NCBI RefSeq assembly: GCF_014174475.1
Contig: NZ_JACJUD010000008.1
Coordinates: forward strand, 1-64,000
Length of the DNA: 64,000 nt
Source of the DNA: Aquipseudomonas ullengensis
GTDB lineage: Bacteria; Pseudomonadota; Gammaproteobacteria; Pseudomonadales; Pseudomonadaceae
Reading direction: 5' to 3'
Shown: positions 42,587 through 50,685 of the stretch, one piece after another
How positions within the stretch are numbered: position 1 is the stretch's first letter
How the letters are laid out: every line of letters starts with the position of its first letter
Program-made: the position numbers and the translations under genes
Notes under the pieces: generated by a model
Told to the model about the DNA's origin: nothing
The model's input: only the letters and a program-made list of their open reading frames with translations
Databases searched by the model: none

Positions 42587-43705
42587 TCAGAGGCGGGCCA
42601 GTTCGGGTTGCTGTTGCAGCGTGCGGTTGAATACGTCGACCCAATAAGCGCTGAACTGGCGACCTGCCAGGTTGTTAATTTCCAGGATGGCGCGCAGGCG
42701 TGGGCGCTTGCTCAGGGTCTGGTGGGCGCGCTCGTGGGTGCGTGCGTCGAAGGTGTCGGCGATGTTGAGGATCAGCGCGCCAGGGGTGATCTCCACTTCC
42801 CGCAGGCCTTTGGGGTAGCCGCTGCCATCGACGTGTTCCTGATGTTGCAGAATGATCTCGCTGGCCAGGCTCCAGGCCGGCATGCGGCGCAGCAGCTCCG
42901 CGGCCTGGCGCGGGTGGGCGTGCACCTGGCGGCGCTCCTCGCGGTTCAGTTGGTCTTCCTTGTGCAGCAGGTCGAGCGGCAAAAAAGCCATGCCCAGATC
43001 GTGCAGGCAGACGGCGGCGGCCAGTTGTGCCGGCTCGACCGGGGTGTCGGCGCTTTCGTTGATTGCCAGGGTTAGCGCCAGCAAGCGCAAGCCGCGACCG
43101 TGCCAGAAGGGGGAGCGATGTTCGCTGGCGAGCATCAGTTCGCTGAAGAACTGCAGGTCGGCATCGCTGGTGATCGCATGCATGGCGAGCAACTGTTGCA
43201 GTTGGTTCTGGTCCGGCAGCTCCACCGGCTGCAGGCGGGTGCTGGGGTCCAGATGCTGCAGCAGGGTGCGGCGGATTTCCGTCTGCCGCGCGGTGGGTGC
43301 GGCGGCCAGGGCCTGCAACGCCTGGCAGAGATTCTTGCGTTCACGTTGGTCGAGGCGCGCAGGGCGGCCATCCAGTGCCTCGCCGATCAGCTCGCGCAAA
43401 TGGTCGAGGGTCAGCAGGAGTATGTCGCCGAGCAGGCTGTCGAAGGTCAGGCGATCTTCACGCAGGGCGGCGAGCACATCCTCGAGGGCCTGCGGCAGCG
43501 GCATCAGCGTGCTGAGCTCGACGATGCCAAGGTTGCCCTTAATCGTGTGTACCAGGCGAAACAGCTCGCGCAGGCGCCCGCTATCCTGCGGGTGGCGTTC
43601 GAGTTCGATCAGCAGGGCCTCGCAACGCGGCAGCAATTCGGCCGTTTCGATGCGGAAGTCTTCCAGCAGCTCGCTGGTCAGGTCGACGGGGCGTGGTGTA
43701 GCCAT
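42587..43705 (-). CDS. Hpt domain fused to degenerate HD-GYP domain
   Basis: A 372-residue protein. An N-terminal Hpt domain carries the phospho-acceptor H53 (LVHTIKGNLG), so it may receive phosphate from a hybrid kinase. The C-terminal HD-GYP-like domain (about 205-360) has HD at 235-236, H262 and H288, and DGSGYP (293-298). It deviates from active cyclic-di-GMP phosphodiesterases: the usual HDxGK reads HDLGM (M239 for the metal-binding lysine region) and HHE reads HQE. Activity is therefore doubtful. Start at ATG 43705, with GGAG five bases upstream. It stands between dps and aspS, a place where I recall no such gene in PAO1. Confidence 0.82.
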   Translation of the reverse strand: MATPRPVDLTSELLEDFRIETAELLPRCEALLIELERHPQDSGRLRELFRLVHTIKGNLGIVELSTLMPLPQALEDVLAALREDRLTFDSLLGDILLLTLDHLRELIGEALDGRPARLDQRERKNLCQALQALAAAPTARQTEIRRTLLQHLDPSTRLQPVELPDQNQLQQLLAMHAITSDADLQFFSELMLASEHRSPFWHGRGLRLLALTLAINESADTPVEPAQLAAAVCLHDLGMAFLPLDLLHKEDQLNREERRQVHAHPRQAAELLRRMPAWSLASEIILQHQEHVDGSGYPKGLREVEITPGALILNIADTFDARTHERAHQTLSKRPRLRAILEINNLAGRQFSAYWVDVFNRTLQQQPELARL

Positions 43706-44037
43706 GGCTCTCTCCGCGATAGCGGGCGGGAGTCTCAGTATAGAAAGCTCTGGCGAAACGCGTTTTGTCGGTGGCTGCGTCGGGTCGATTAACCCTATAT
43801 AATCCCGCCCCTTGCCCCGGATACGGGCTTGCGCCTGCGTTAAACCGGCGGCGCCGCTGGTCGATTGAGCGACCAGCCCCGTGCCGAATTGAAGAAAATG
43901 CTCGCCGTCGCCCGGTTCTACACGCCAGGCCGGCCAAGCCGACTTCAGGGCACTGTTGCAGCGGCAGCGACCTTCGCCCAATACGTGCCGAATGGTCCCG
44001 ACGAATTCAAGACTGATTAGAGAAGCGAACCACGATC
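43706..44037. other. 332-bp leader region between the Hpt/HD-GYP gene and aspS
   Basis: No gene is visible. TATAAT at 43798-43803 is a perfect -10 box for a plus-strand promoter of aspS, but no good -35 lies 16-18 bases before it. If used, the aspS leader would be about 225 nt and would contain a perfect 8-bp hairpin (43856-43877). A promoter for the minus-strand gene must lie in the first 60 bp. Confidence 0.45.
43856..43877 (+). other. Hairpin in the aspS leader
   Basis: GCTGGTCG-ATTGAG-CGACCAGC is a perfect 8-bp stem with a 6-base loop. It has no T tract, so it is not an intrinsic terminator by itself. Confidence 0.5.
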
Positions 44038-45813
44038 ATGATGCGCAGCCACTATTGCGGCCAGTTGAACGAGTCCCTGGACGGCCAGGAAGTCACTCTT
44101 TGCGGTTGGGTTCACCGTCGCCGTGACCACGGTGGGGTGATCTTCCTCGACATCCGTGACCGTGAAGGTCTGGCTCAGGTGGTGTTCGATCCCGATCGCG
44201 CCGAGACCTTCGCCAAGGCCGATCGCGTGCGCAGCGAGTACGTGGTCAAGATCGTCGGCAAGGTGCGTGTGCGCCCTGAAGGCGCGCGCAACGCCAACAT
44301 GGCGTCCGGCGCCATCGAAGTGCTGGGCTATGAGCTGGAAGTGCTCAACGAGGCGGAAACCCCGCCGTTCCCGCTCAACGAATACAGCGATGTGGGTGAA
44401 GAAACCCGCCTGCGCTACCGCTTCATCGACCTGCGTCGCCCGGAAATGGCCGAGAAGCTCAAGCTGCGCTCGCGCATTACCTCGAGCATCCGCCGCTACC
44501 TGGACGAGAACGGCTTCCTCGACGTGGAAACGCCGATCCTCACCCGTGCGACCCCGGAAGGCGCCCGCGACTACCTGGTGCCAAGCCGCACCCACCCCGG
44601 TAGCTTCTTCGCCCTGCCGCAGTCGCCGCAACTGTTCAAGCAACTGTTGATGGTGGCCGGCTTCGACCGCTACTACCAGATCGCCAAATGCTTCCGCGAC
44701 GAAGACCTGCGTGCCGACCGCCAGCCGGAATTCACCCAGATCGACATCGAGACCAGCTTCCTCGACGAAGACGACATCATCGCCATCACCGAGAAGATGA
44801 TTCGCAAGCTGTTCAAGGAAGTCCTGGATCTGGAATTCGGCGAATTCCCGCACATGACCCTGGCCGAGGCCATGCGTCGTTTCGGTTCGGACAAGCCTGA
44901 CCTGCGCATTCCGCTGGAACTGGTAGACGTTGCCGATCAGCTGAAAGACGTCGACTTCAAGGTCTTCAGTGGCCCGGCCAATGATCCGAAGTGCCGTATT
45001 GCGGCCCTGCGCGTGCCGGGTGCCGGCAGCATGCCGCGCAAGCAGATCGACGACTACACCAAGTTTGTCGGCAACTACGGCGCCAAGGGCCTGGCCTACA
45101 TCAAGGTCAACGAGCGCGCCAAGGGTGTTGAGGGTCTGCAGTCGCCGATCGTCAAGAACATCCCGGAAGCCAACCTCAATGTCATCCTCGATCGCGTGGG
45201 CGCTGTCGATGGCGACATCGTGTTCTTCGGCGCCGACAAGACCAAGATCGTCTGCGATGCCCTCGGCGCGCTGCGGATCAAGGTCGGCCACGACCTCAAT
45301 CTGCTGACCTGCCAGTGGGCGCCGATGTGGGTTGTCGACTTCCCGATGTTCGAAGAGAACGACGACGGCAGCCTGACCGCCATGCACCACCCGTTCACCG
45401 CGCCGAAGTGCACCCCGGCCGAGCTGGAAGCCAACCCGGCTGCCGCGCTGTCGCGTGCCTACGACATGGTGCTCAATGGCACCGAGCTGGGTGGCGGTTC
45501 GATCCGTATCCACGACAAGGCCATGCAGCAGACCGTATTCCGCGTGCTTGGCATCAGCGAAGACGAGCAGCAGGAGAAGTTCGGCTTCCTCCTCGACGCG
45601 CTGAAATTCGGTGCGCCGCCCCACGGTGGCCTGGCCTTCGGCCTGGATCGCCTGGTGATGCTGATGACCGGTGCCAGCTCGATCCGTGAAGTGATCGCCT
45701 TCCCGAAAACCCAGAGTGCTGCAGATGTAATGACCCAGGCGCCGGGCGAAGTGGATGCCAAGGCGCTGCAGGAGCTGCACATTCGCCTGCGCGAAAAGCC
45801 CAAGGCCGAGTAA
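44038..45813 (+). CDS. aspS: Aspartyl-tRNA synthetase
   Basis: AspRS charges tRNA-Asp; the Pseudomonas enzyme is known to be non-discriminating and also charges tRNA-Asn. The 591-residue bacterial-type product shows the OB-fold anticodon-binding domain (residues 1-105, VTLCGWVHRRRDHGGVIFLD is its core), class II motif 1 and motif 2 (FRDEDLRADRQPEFTQID), the GAD insertion domain (about 280-420) and motif 3 (GLAFGLDRLVML). The start is MMRSHYCGQL, preceded by GAAGCGAACC. First gene of a plus-strand run with yebC and ruvCAB. Confidence 0.97.
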   Translation: MMRSHYCGQLNESLDGQEVTLCGWVHRRRDHGGVIFLDIRDREGLAQVVFDPDRAETFAKADRVRSEYVVKIVGKVRVRPEGARNANMASGAIEVLGYELEVLNEAETPPFPLNEYSDVGEETRLRYRFIDLRRPEMAEKLKLRSRITSSIRRYLDENGFLDVETPILTRATPEGARDYLVPSRTHPGSFFALPQSPQLFKQLLMVAGFDRYYQIAKCFRDEDLRADRQPEFTQIDIETSFLDEDDIIAITEKMIRKLFKEVLDLEFGEFPHMTLAEAMRRFGSDKPDLRIPLELVDVADQLKDVDFKVFSGPANDPKCRIAALRVPGAGSMPRKQIDDYTKFVGNYGAKGLAYIKVNERAKGVEGLQSPIVKNIPEANLNVILDRVGAVDGDIVFFGADKTKIVCDALGALRIKVGHDLNLLTCQWAPMWVVDFPMFEENDDGSLTAMHHPFTAPKCTPAELEANPAAALSRAYDMVLNGTELGGGSIRIHDKAMQQTVFRVLGISEDEQQEKFGFLLDALKFGAPPHGGLAFGLDRLVMLMTGASSIREVIAFPKTQSAADVMTQAPGEVDAKALQELHIRLREKPKAE

Positions 45814-45830
45814 CGTAACGCTGTACCGAC

Positions 45831-45860
45831 AGAAGCCTGGGTTTGCCAGGCTTCTTCGTT
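45831..45860 (+). terminator. Terminator after aspS
   Basis: A perfect 10-bp stem AGAAGCCTGG/CCAGGCTTCT with loop GTTTG is followed by TCGTT, a short and imperfect T tract, so read-through to yebC is possible. Confidence 0.6.
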
Positions 45861-45903
45861 ATGGGTGCGACACAAACCTGATTTGCAACAGACGGAGTGA
45901 GTT

Positions 45904-46650
45904 ATGGCTGGTCATTCCAAGTGGGCCAACATCAAGCACCGCAAAGGGCGCCAAGACGCCAAACGCGGCAAGATCTTCACCAAGCTGATTCGCGAACTGA
46001 CCGTGGCGGCCAAGGGTGGCGCTGTTCCGGCGGACAACCCACGCCTGCGTTTGGCGGTGGACAAGGCGCTGACGGCCAACATGACCCGTGACGTGATCGA
46101 TCGGGCGATTGCCCGCGGTGCCGGCAATGACGCCGCCGACAACGTCATCGAGATGAGTTACGAGGGCTACGCGCCGAGCGGTGTGGCCATCATCGTCGAA
46201 GCCATGACCGATAACCGCAACCGCACCGCCGCCGACGTGCGCCATGCCTTTACCAAGTGTGGCGGCAACCTCGGCACCGACGGTTCGGTGGCCTACATGT
46301 TCGACCGCAAGGGGCAGATCAGTTTCGCCCCGGGCGTCAGTGAAGATGCCCTGATGGAAGCGGCGCTGGACGCGGGTGCTGATGACGTGGAGATGGGCGA
46401 GGACGGTTCCGCGCTGGTTTCCACCAGTTTTGCCGAATTCCTCTCGGTCAACGAGGCGCTGACGGCAGCTGGTTTCAAGGGCGAGGAGGCGGAAATCGCC
46501 ATGATCCCGTCGATCAGTGCGCCGGTCACCGACCTGGAAATCGCCAAGAAGGTCATGAAGTTGATCGACATGCTGGAAGACCTGGACGACGTGCAGAACG
46601 TCTACCACAACGCTGAAATCCCTGACGAGATCATGGAACAGCTGGACTGA
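45904..46650 (+). CDS. yebC: YebC/PmpR family regulator or translation factor
   Basis: A 248-residue protein of the YebC family, standard in length. The N-terminus MAGHSKWANIKHRKGRQD is diagnostic. Members were described as transcriptional regulators (PmpR represses pqsR in P. aeruginosa) and more recently as ribosome factors that help at polyproline stalls. Because the pqs genes are not seen in this part of the genome, a PmpR-like role cannot be assumed. It lies before ruvC, as in most proteobacteria. Confidence 0.95.
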   Translation: MAGHSKWANIKHRKGRQDAKRGKIFTKLIRELTVAAKGGAVPADNPRLRLAVDKALTANMTRDVIDRAIARGAGNDAADNVIEMSYEGYAPSGVAIIVEAMTDNRNRTAADVRHAFTKCGGNLGTDGSVAYMFDRKGQISFAPGVSEDALMEAALDAGADDVEMGEDGSALVSTSFAEFLSVNEALTAAGFKGEEAEIAMIPSISAPVTDLEIAKKVMKLIDMLEDLDDVQNVYHNAEIPDEIMEQLD

Positions 46651-46669
46651 CCTCGGCTCGTGAGCGCAG

Positions 46670-46704
46670 GCCGGAAGCCGCCCCAGGCGCTTCCGGCTTT
46701 TTTA
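46670..46704 (+). terminator. Terminator after yebC
   Basis: The 9-bp stem GCCGGAAGC/GCTTCCGGC is followed by T6. ruvC therefore probably has its own promoter in 46705-46806. Confidence 0.82.
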
Positions 46705-46806
46705 TGCGTGACGTCGGGTGACGGCAGCCGTGGCCGGCCCGTATACTCGCGGCTGGATAAATAGACAGTGTGGCGTGGGCTTGTCCGGCGCTGTGGATGA
46801 GCAAGC

Positions 46807-47331
46807 ATGACGCTGATTTTGGGGATCGACCCTGGCTCGCGCATCACCGGTTACGGCGTGGTGCGTGATACCGGCCGCGGCTGCGAGTACGTGGCCTCTG
46901 GCTGCATCCGCACTGGTAGCGGTGCCTTGCCCGAGCGCCTGCAGATCGTCTTTCGCGGCGTGCGCGAGGTGATCGAGACCTACGGGCCGGTGACCATGGG
47001 CATCGAGCAGGTGTTCATGGCGAAGAACGCCGACTCGGCGCTCAAGCTCGGCCAGGCCCGTGGTGCGGCGATAGTGGCCGGGGTGGAGGCGGGCCTGGAT
47101 ATCGCCGAATACACCGCAACCCAGGTCAAGCAGGCAATTGCCGGTACCGGTGGCGCGGACAAGCAGCAGGTACAGATGATGGTCATGCACCTGCTCAAGC
47201 TGGTGCAGAAACCGCAGATCGATGCCTCCGATGCCCTGGCTATTGCCCTGTGCCATGCCCACCATCGGCAAAGCCTGATTCCCCATGGTCTGGTCGGCGC
47301 CAAGCGGCGCGGCGGCCGTCTGCGTTTGTAG
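46807..47331 (+). CDS. ruvC: Holliday junction resolvase RuvC
   Basis: RuvC cuts Holliday junctions symmetrically as part of the RuvABC resolvasome. The 174-residue product opens MTLILGIDPGSRITG, with the first catalytic aspartate D8, and carries GIEQVFMAKNADSALKLGQARG and the C-terminal DASDALAIALCHAH segment with the remaining acidic residues. It is followed after 28 bp by ruvA. The three ruv genes are adjacent. Confidence 0.97.
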   Translation: MTLILGIDPGSRITGYGVVRDTGRGCEYVASGCIRTGSGALPERLQIVFRGVREVIETYGPVTMGIEQVFMAKNADSALKLGQARGAAIVAGVEAGLDIAEYTATQVKQAIAGTGGADKQQVQMMVMHLLKLVQKPQIDASDALAIALCHAHHRQSLIPHGLVGAKRRGGRLRL

Positions 47332-47359
47332 CCCTCTTTGTGACTAAGGAAACCAAGTC

Positions 47360-47965
47360 GTGATCGGACGCCTGAAAGGCACCCTGGCGGAAAAGCAGCC
47401 GCCGCATTTGATCGTGGATGTAAATGGTGTCGGCTATGAGCTGGAAGTGCCGATGACCACCCTCTATCGCCTGCCGTCGCTGGGCGAGCCGGTGACGCTG
47501 CACACCCACCTGGTAGTGCGCGAAGATGCTCACCTGCTCTACGGCTTTGCCGAAAAGCGTGAGCGCGAGCTGTTCCGTGAGCTGATCCGCCTCAATGGTG
47601 TCGGTCCCAAGCTGGCGCTGGCGCTGATGTCCGGGCTGGAGGTCGATGAGTTGGTGCGCTGCGTGCAGGCAGGCGATACCTCGACCCTGGTGAAGATCCC
47701 GGGTGTCGGCAAGAAAACCGCCGAGCGCCTGCTGGTGGAGTTGAAAGATCGTTTCAAGGCATGGGAAAGCATGCCGTCCATCGCCACCCTGGTGGTGGAA
47801 CCCCGTGCTGGCATGGCAGTCTCAAGCGCGGAGAGCGACGCCGTGAGCGCGCTGATTTCCCTCGGTTTCAAGCCGCAAGAGGCCAGCAAGGCCGTAGCGG
47901 CCGTGCAGGAAGATGGTCTGTCCAGCGAGGATTTGATTCGTCGTGCCCTTAAAGGAATGGTTTAA
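47360..47965 (+). CDS. ruvA: Holliday junction DNA helicase subunit RuvA
   Basis: RuvA binds the four-way junction and loads RuvB. The 201-residue product has the N-terminal OB domain (MIGRLKGTLAEKQPPHLIVD), two helix-hairpin-helix motifs (GVGPKLALALMSG and IPGVGKKTAERLLVELKD) and a flexible linker before the RuvB-binding domain III (about 150-201). Start is GTG 47360 with AAGGAA upstream. ruvB follows after 3 bp. Confidence 0.97.
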   Translation: MIGRLKGTLAEKQPPHLIVDVNGVGYELEVPMTTLYRLPSLGEPVTLHTHLVVREDAHLLYGFAEKRERELFRELIRLNGVGPKLALALMSGLEVDELVRCVQAGDTSTLVKIPGVGKKTAERLLVELKDRFKAWESMPSIATLVVEPRAGMAVSSAESDAVSALISLGFKPQEASKAVAAVQEDGLSSEDLIRRALKGMV

Positions 47966-47968
47966 CCC

Positions 47969-49021
47969 GTGATCGAAGCCGACCGTCTGATAACTGCCAG
48001 TGGCCGTGAGCGCGAAGAGCAGGTGGATCGTGCCATCCGCCCGCTCAAGCTGGCCGACTACATTGGTCAGCCGAGTGTGCGCGAGCAAATGGAGCTGTTC
48101 ATCCAGGCTGCGCGTGGGCGTCAGGAAGCACTCGATCACACCCTGATCTTCGGACCGCCCGGCCTGGGCAAGACCACCCTGGCCAATATCCTCGCGCAGG
48201 AAATGGGCGTGGCTATCAAAAGCACCTCCGGCCCCGTGCTGGAGCGGCCGGGGGATTTGGCGGCGCTGCTGACCAATCTGGAGCCGGGCGACGTGCTGTT
48301 CGTCGACGAGATTCATCGTCTGTCGCCGATCGTCGAGGAAGTGCTGTACCCGGCGATGGAGGACTTCCAGCTCGATATCATGATCGGCGAGGGCCCGGCC
48401 GCGCGCTCGATCAAGCTCGACCTGCCGCCGTTCACCCTGGTGGGCGCCACCACGCGGGCGGGCATGTTGACCAACCCGCTGCGTGACCGCTTCGGCATCG
48501 TCCAGCGCCTGGAGTTCTACTCGACGGCGGATCTGTCCACCATTGTCACTCGCTCGGCTGGCATTCTCGGGCTACCGATCGAGGCCGAAGGCGCGTTCGA
48601 GATCGCCCGCCGTGCCCGTGGCACGCCGCGTATCGCCAACCGCCTGCTGCGCCGTGTGCGGGATTTTGCCGAGGTGCGTGGCACCGGCGAGATCACCCGT
48701 TCGATTGCCGACCAGGCGCTCAACCTGCTGGATGTCGATGAACGTGGCTTCGACCACCAGGATCGACGTCTACTGCTGACCCTGATCGACAAGTTCGACG
48801 GCGGGCCGGTCGGTATCGACAGCCTGGCCGCGGCCATCAGCGAGGAGCGGCATACCATCGAGGATGTGCTGGAGCCTTATCTGATCCAGCAGGGCTACAT
48901 CATGCGCACCCCGCGGGGGCGGGTGGTAACGCGGCATGCCTACCTGCACTTCGGTCTCAATGTGCCGAAGCGCCTGGGTGAGGCGCCGGTTGCCGATCTC
49001 TTCGCAGGAAGCGACGAATAG
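47969..49021 (+). CDS. ruvB: Holliday junction branch-migration ATPase RuvB
   Basis: RuvB is the hexameric AAA+ motor of branch migration. The 350-residue product has Walker A GPPGLGKTT, Walker B DEIHR, sensor 1 around GATTRAG and an arginine finger in the RFGIVQRLEFY region, followed by the C-terminal winged helix (RTPRGRVVTRHAYLHFG). The start is GTG 47969 (MIEADRLITAS), three bases after ruvA, with the end of ruvA serving as ribosome binding site. Confidence 0.97.
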   Translation: MIEADRLITASGREREEQVDRAIRPLKLADYIGQPSVREQMELFIQAARGRQEALDHTLIFGPPGLGKTTLANILAQEMGVAIKSTSGPVLERPGDLAALLTNLEPGDVLFVDEIHRLSPIVEEVLYPAMEDFQLDIMIGEGPAARSIKLDLPPFTLVGATTRAGMLTNPLRDRFGIVQRLEFYSTADLSTIVTRSAGILGLPIEAEGAFEIARRARGTPRIANRLLRRVRDFAEVRGTGEITRSIADQALNLLDVDERGFDHQDRRLLLTLIDKFDGGPVGIDSLAAAISEERHTIEDVLEPYLIQQGYIMRTPRGRVVTRHAYLHFGLNVPKRLGEAPVADLFAGSDE

Positions 49022-49073
49022 TTGAAAAACAAGGGCTTGGCCGATTGGCAAGGCCGGGAGTAAACACTAGAGT

Positions 49074-49520
49074 ATGCGCGCGCAAAACGAGGCTCAGCCT
49101 TTTGCCCTGAAAAGTCGGGTGTATTACGAAGATACCGACGCCGGGGGCATCGTCTATTACGTCAATTACCTCAAATTCATGGAGCGGGCGCGTACCGAGC
49201 GCTTGCGCATGCTGGGTTTTGCCCAATCACAACTGGCTGGGGAAAACCTGTTGTTCGTCGTGCATTCGGCCGAGGCGCGGTACCATGCGCCCGCCCGGTT
49301 GGATGATGAAATTTTTATCACTGCCGAAGTGATCGAGTTAAACCGTGCCAGCCTGCGCTTTCGTCAACAGGTGAGGCGGGCTACGGATGAGGCGCTGCTC
49401 TGTGAGGGGCAGTTCGTGGTGGCCTGTGTGCGCGCCGACAGTTTGAAACCCCGTGCCATGCCCGAGGCGCTGCGTGCAGCCTTCGCCCATGACGCGGGTT
49501 TATCCCCAGCAGGAGAGTAA
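49074..49520 (+). CDS. ybgC: Acyl-CoA thioesterase YbgC (Tol-Pal associated)
   Basis: A 148-residue hotdog thioesterase of the 4-hydroxybenzoyl-CoA type that acts on acyl-CoA or acyl-ACP and is nearly always the first gene of the tol-pal cluster. The active-site segment YYEDTDAGGIVYYVNYLKFMER is complete, including the catalytic Asp. It lies 52 bp after ruvB and 2 bp before tolQ, so it starts the ybgC-tolQRA run. Confidence 0.95.
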   Translation: MRAQNEAQPFALKSRVYYEDTDAGGIVYYVNYLKFMERARTERLRMLGFAQSQLAGENLLFVVHSAEARYHAPARLDDEIFITAEVIELNRASLRFRQQVRRATDEALLCEGQFVVACVRADSLKPRAMPEALRAAFAHDAGLSPAGE

Positions 49521-49522
49521 GC

Positions 49523-50218
49523 GTGGAAGCCAACGCCGTTGACCACATGTCGATGTGGAGTCTGATCAGCAACGCCAGTCTGGTGGTGCAGCTGGTAATG
49601 CTCGCCCTGGTGGCCGCCTCGGTCACATCGTGGATCATGATCTTCCAGCGCAGCACTATGCTGCGTGCCGCCAAGAAGTCCCTGGAAGTCTTCGAGGAAC
49701 GCTTCTGGTCGGGTATCGACCTGTCCAAGCTGTACCGCCAGGCCGGTAGCAACCCGGACCCGGATTGCGGCGTGGAGCAGATCTTTCGTGCTGGTTTCAA
49801 GGAATTCTCGCGCCTGCGCCAGCAGCCAGGCGTCGATCCTGATGCAGTGATGGACGGTGTGGCGCGTGCCATGCGCGTGGCCATTTCGCGTGAAGAAGAG
49901 AAGCTGGAAACCGGCTTGTCATTCCTCGCCACCGTCGGCTCCACCAGCCCCTACGTCGGCCTGTTCGGTACCGTGTGGGGCATCATGAACTCCTTCCGCG
50001 GCCTCGCGCAGGTGCAGCAGGCCACTCTGGCCACCGTAGCGCCGGGCATTGCCGAGGCACTGATCGCTACCGCTATCGGCCTGTTCGCCGCGATTCCTGC
50101 GGTCATCGCCTACAACCGCTTCGCTGCGCAAGGCGAGCGTCTGATCGGCCGCTACTACACCTTCGCTGACGAGTTCCAGGCGATCCTGCACCGCAAAGTG
50201 CACACCAGCGAGGACTGA
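49523..50218 (+). CDS. tolQ: Tol-Pal system proton channel subunit TolQ
   Basis: TolQ and TolR form the proton-driven inner-membrane motor of the Tol-Pal system, which constricts the outer membrane at division. The 231-residue product has three membrane helices (about 15-40, 135-160 and 170-195), with the family segment GTVWGIMNSFRGLA between. Start is GTG 49523 (MEANAVDHMSMW), with GGAGAG directly upstream across the ybgC stop. Followed after 8 bp by tolR. Confidence 0.97.
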   Translation: MEANAVDHMSMWSLISNASLVVQLVMLALVAASVTSWIMIFQRSTMLRAAKKSLEVFEERFWSGIDLSKLYRQAGSNPDPDCGVEQIFRAGFKEFSRLRQQPGVDPDAVMDGVARAMRVAISREEEKLETGLSFLATVGSTSPYVGLFGTVWGIMNSFRGLAQVQQATLATVAPGIAEALIATAIGLFAAIPAVIAYNRFAAQGERLIGRYYTFADEFQAILHRKVHTSED

Positions 50219-50226
50219 GGCTCCCC

Positions 50227-50685
50227 ATGGCCAGAATTCGCAACAGACGCAAGCCCGTCGCCGAGATGAACGTCGTGCCGTATATCGACGTGATGCTGGT
50301 GCTGCTGGTGATCTTCATGGTGACCGCGCCGATGCTCAACCAGGGCGTCAAGGTCGACCTGCCCAAGGTGTCCAGCGAGGCCCTGCCGCAGGACAACAAC
50401 TCCCGTGTGCTGACCATCTCCATCAAGGCCGACAAGACCTACTACTGGACCATGGGTGAGGAAGTCGACCCGGATCAGGGAAAGGAGAGCGAAACGGCGA
50501 CGGCCTTGCCGCAACTAGTGCAGGCAGTTACTGCAATCATGAGTCAGAACGCCAGCCAGGGTAAGAAGGTTCAGGTCTTCGTACGCGGCGACAAGGCGGT
50601 CGACTACGGCTCTGTGATGGCCGTGATGGGTGGTCTGCAAGAAGCCGGCGTGGGTAACGTCGGGCTGATCACCGAGGCGCCTTGA
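50227..50685 (+). CDS. tolR: Tol-Pal system motor subunit TolR
   Basis: The 152-residue product has one N-terminal membrane span (about 17-37), whose VVPYIDVMLVLLVIFMV contains the essential Asp for proton conduction, and a periplasmic domain. The ExbD/TolR fold is complete. It overlaps the tolA start by one base (TGATG), coupling the two. GAGG precedes the ATG. Confidence 0.97.
   Translation: MARIRNRRKPVAEMNVVPYIDVMLVLLVIFMVTAPMLNQGVKVDLPKVSSEALPQDNNSRVLTISIKADKTYYWTMGEEVDPDQGKESETATALPQLVQAVTAIMSQNASQGKKVQVFVRGDKAVDYGSVMAVMGGLQEAGVGNVGLITEAP

Noticed and set aside
43856..43877. The aspS leader hairpin as a T-box riboswitch
   Set aside because: There is no T-box consensus, no specifier loop can be assigned, and T-boxes are very rare outside Firmicutes and Actinobacteria.
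44017..45780. 587-codon minus-strand frame over aspS
   Set aside because: Antisense shadow of aspS with no domain of its own.
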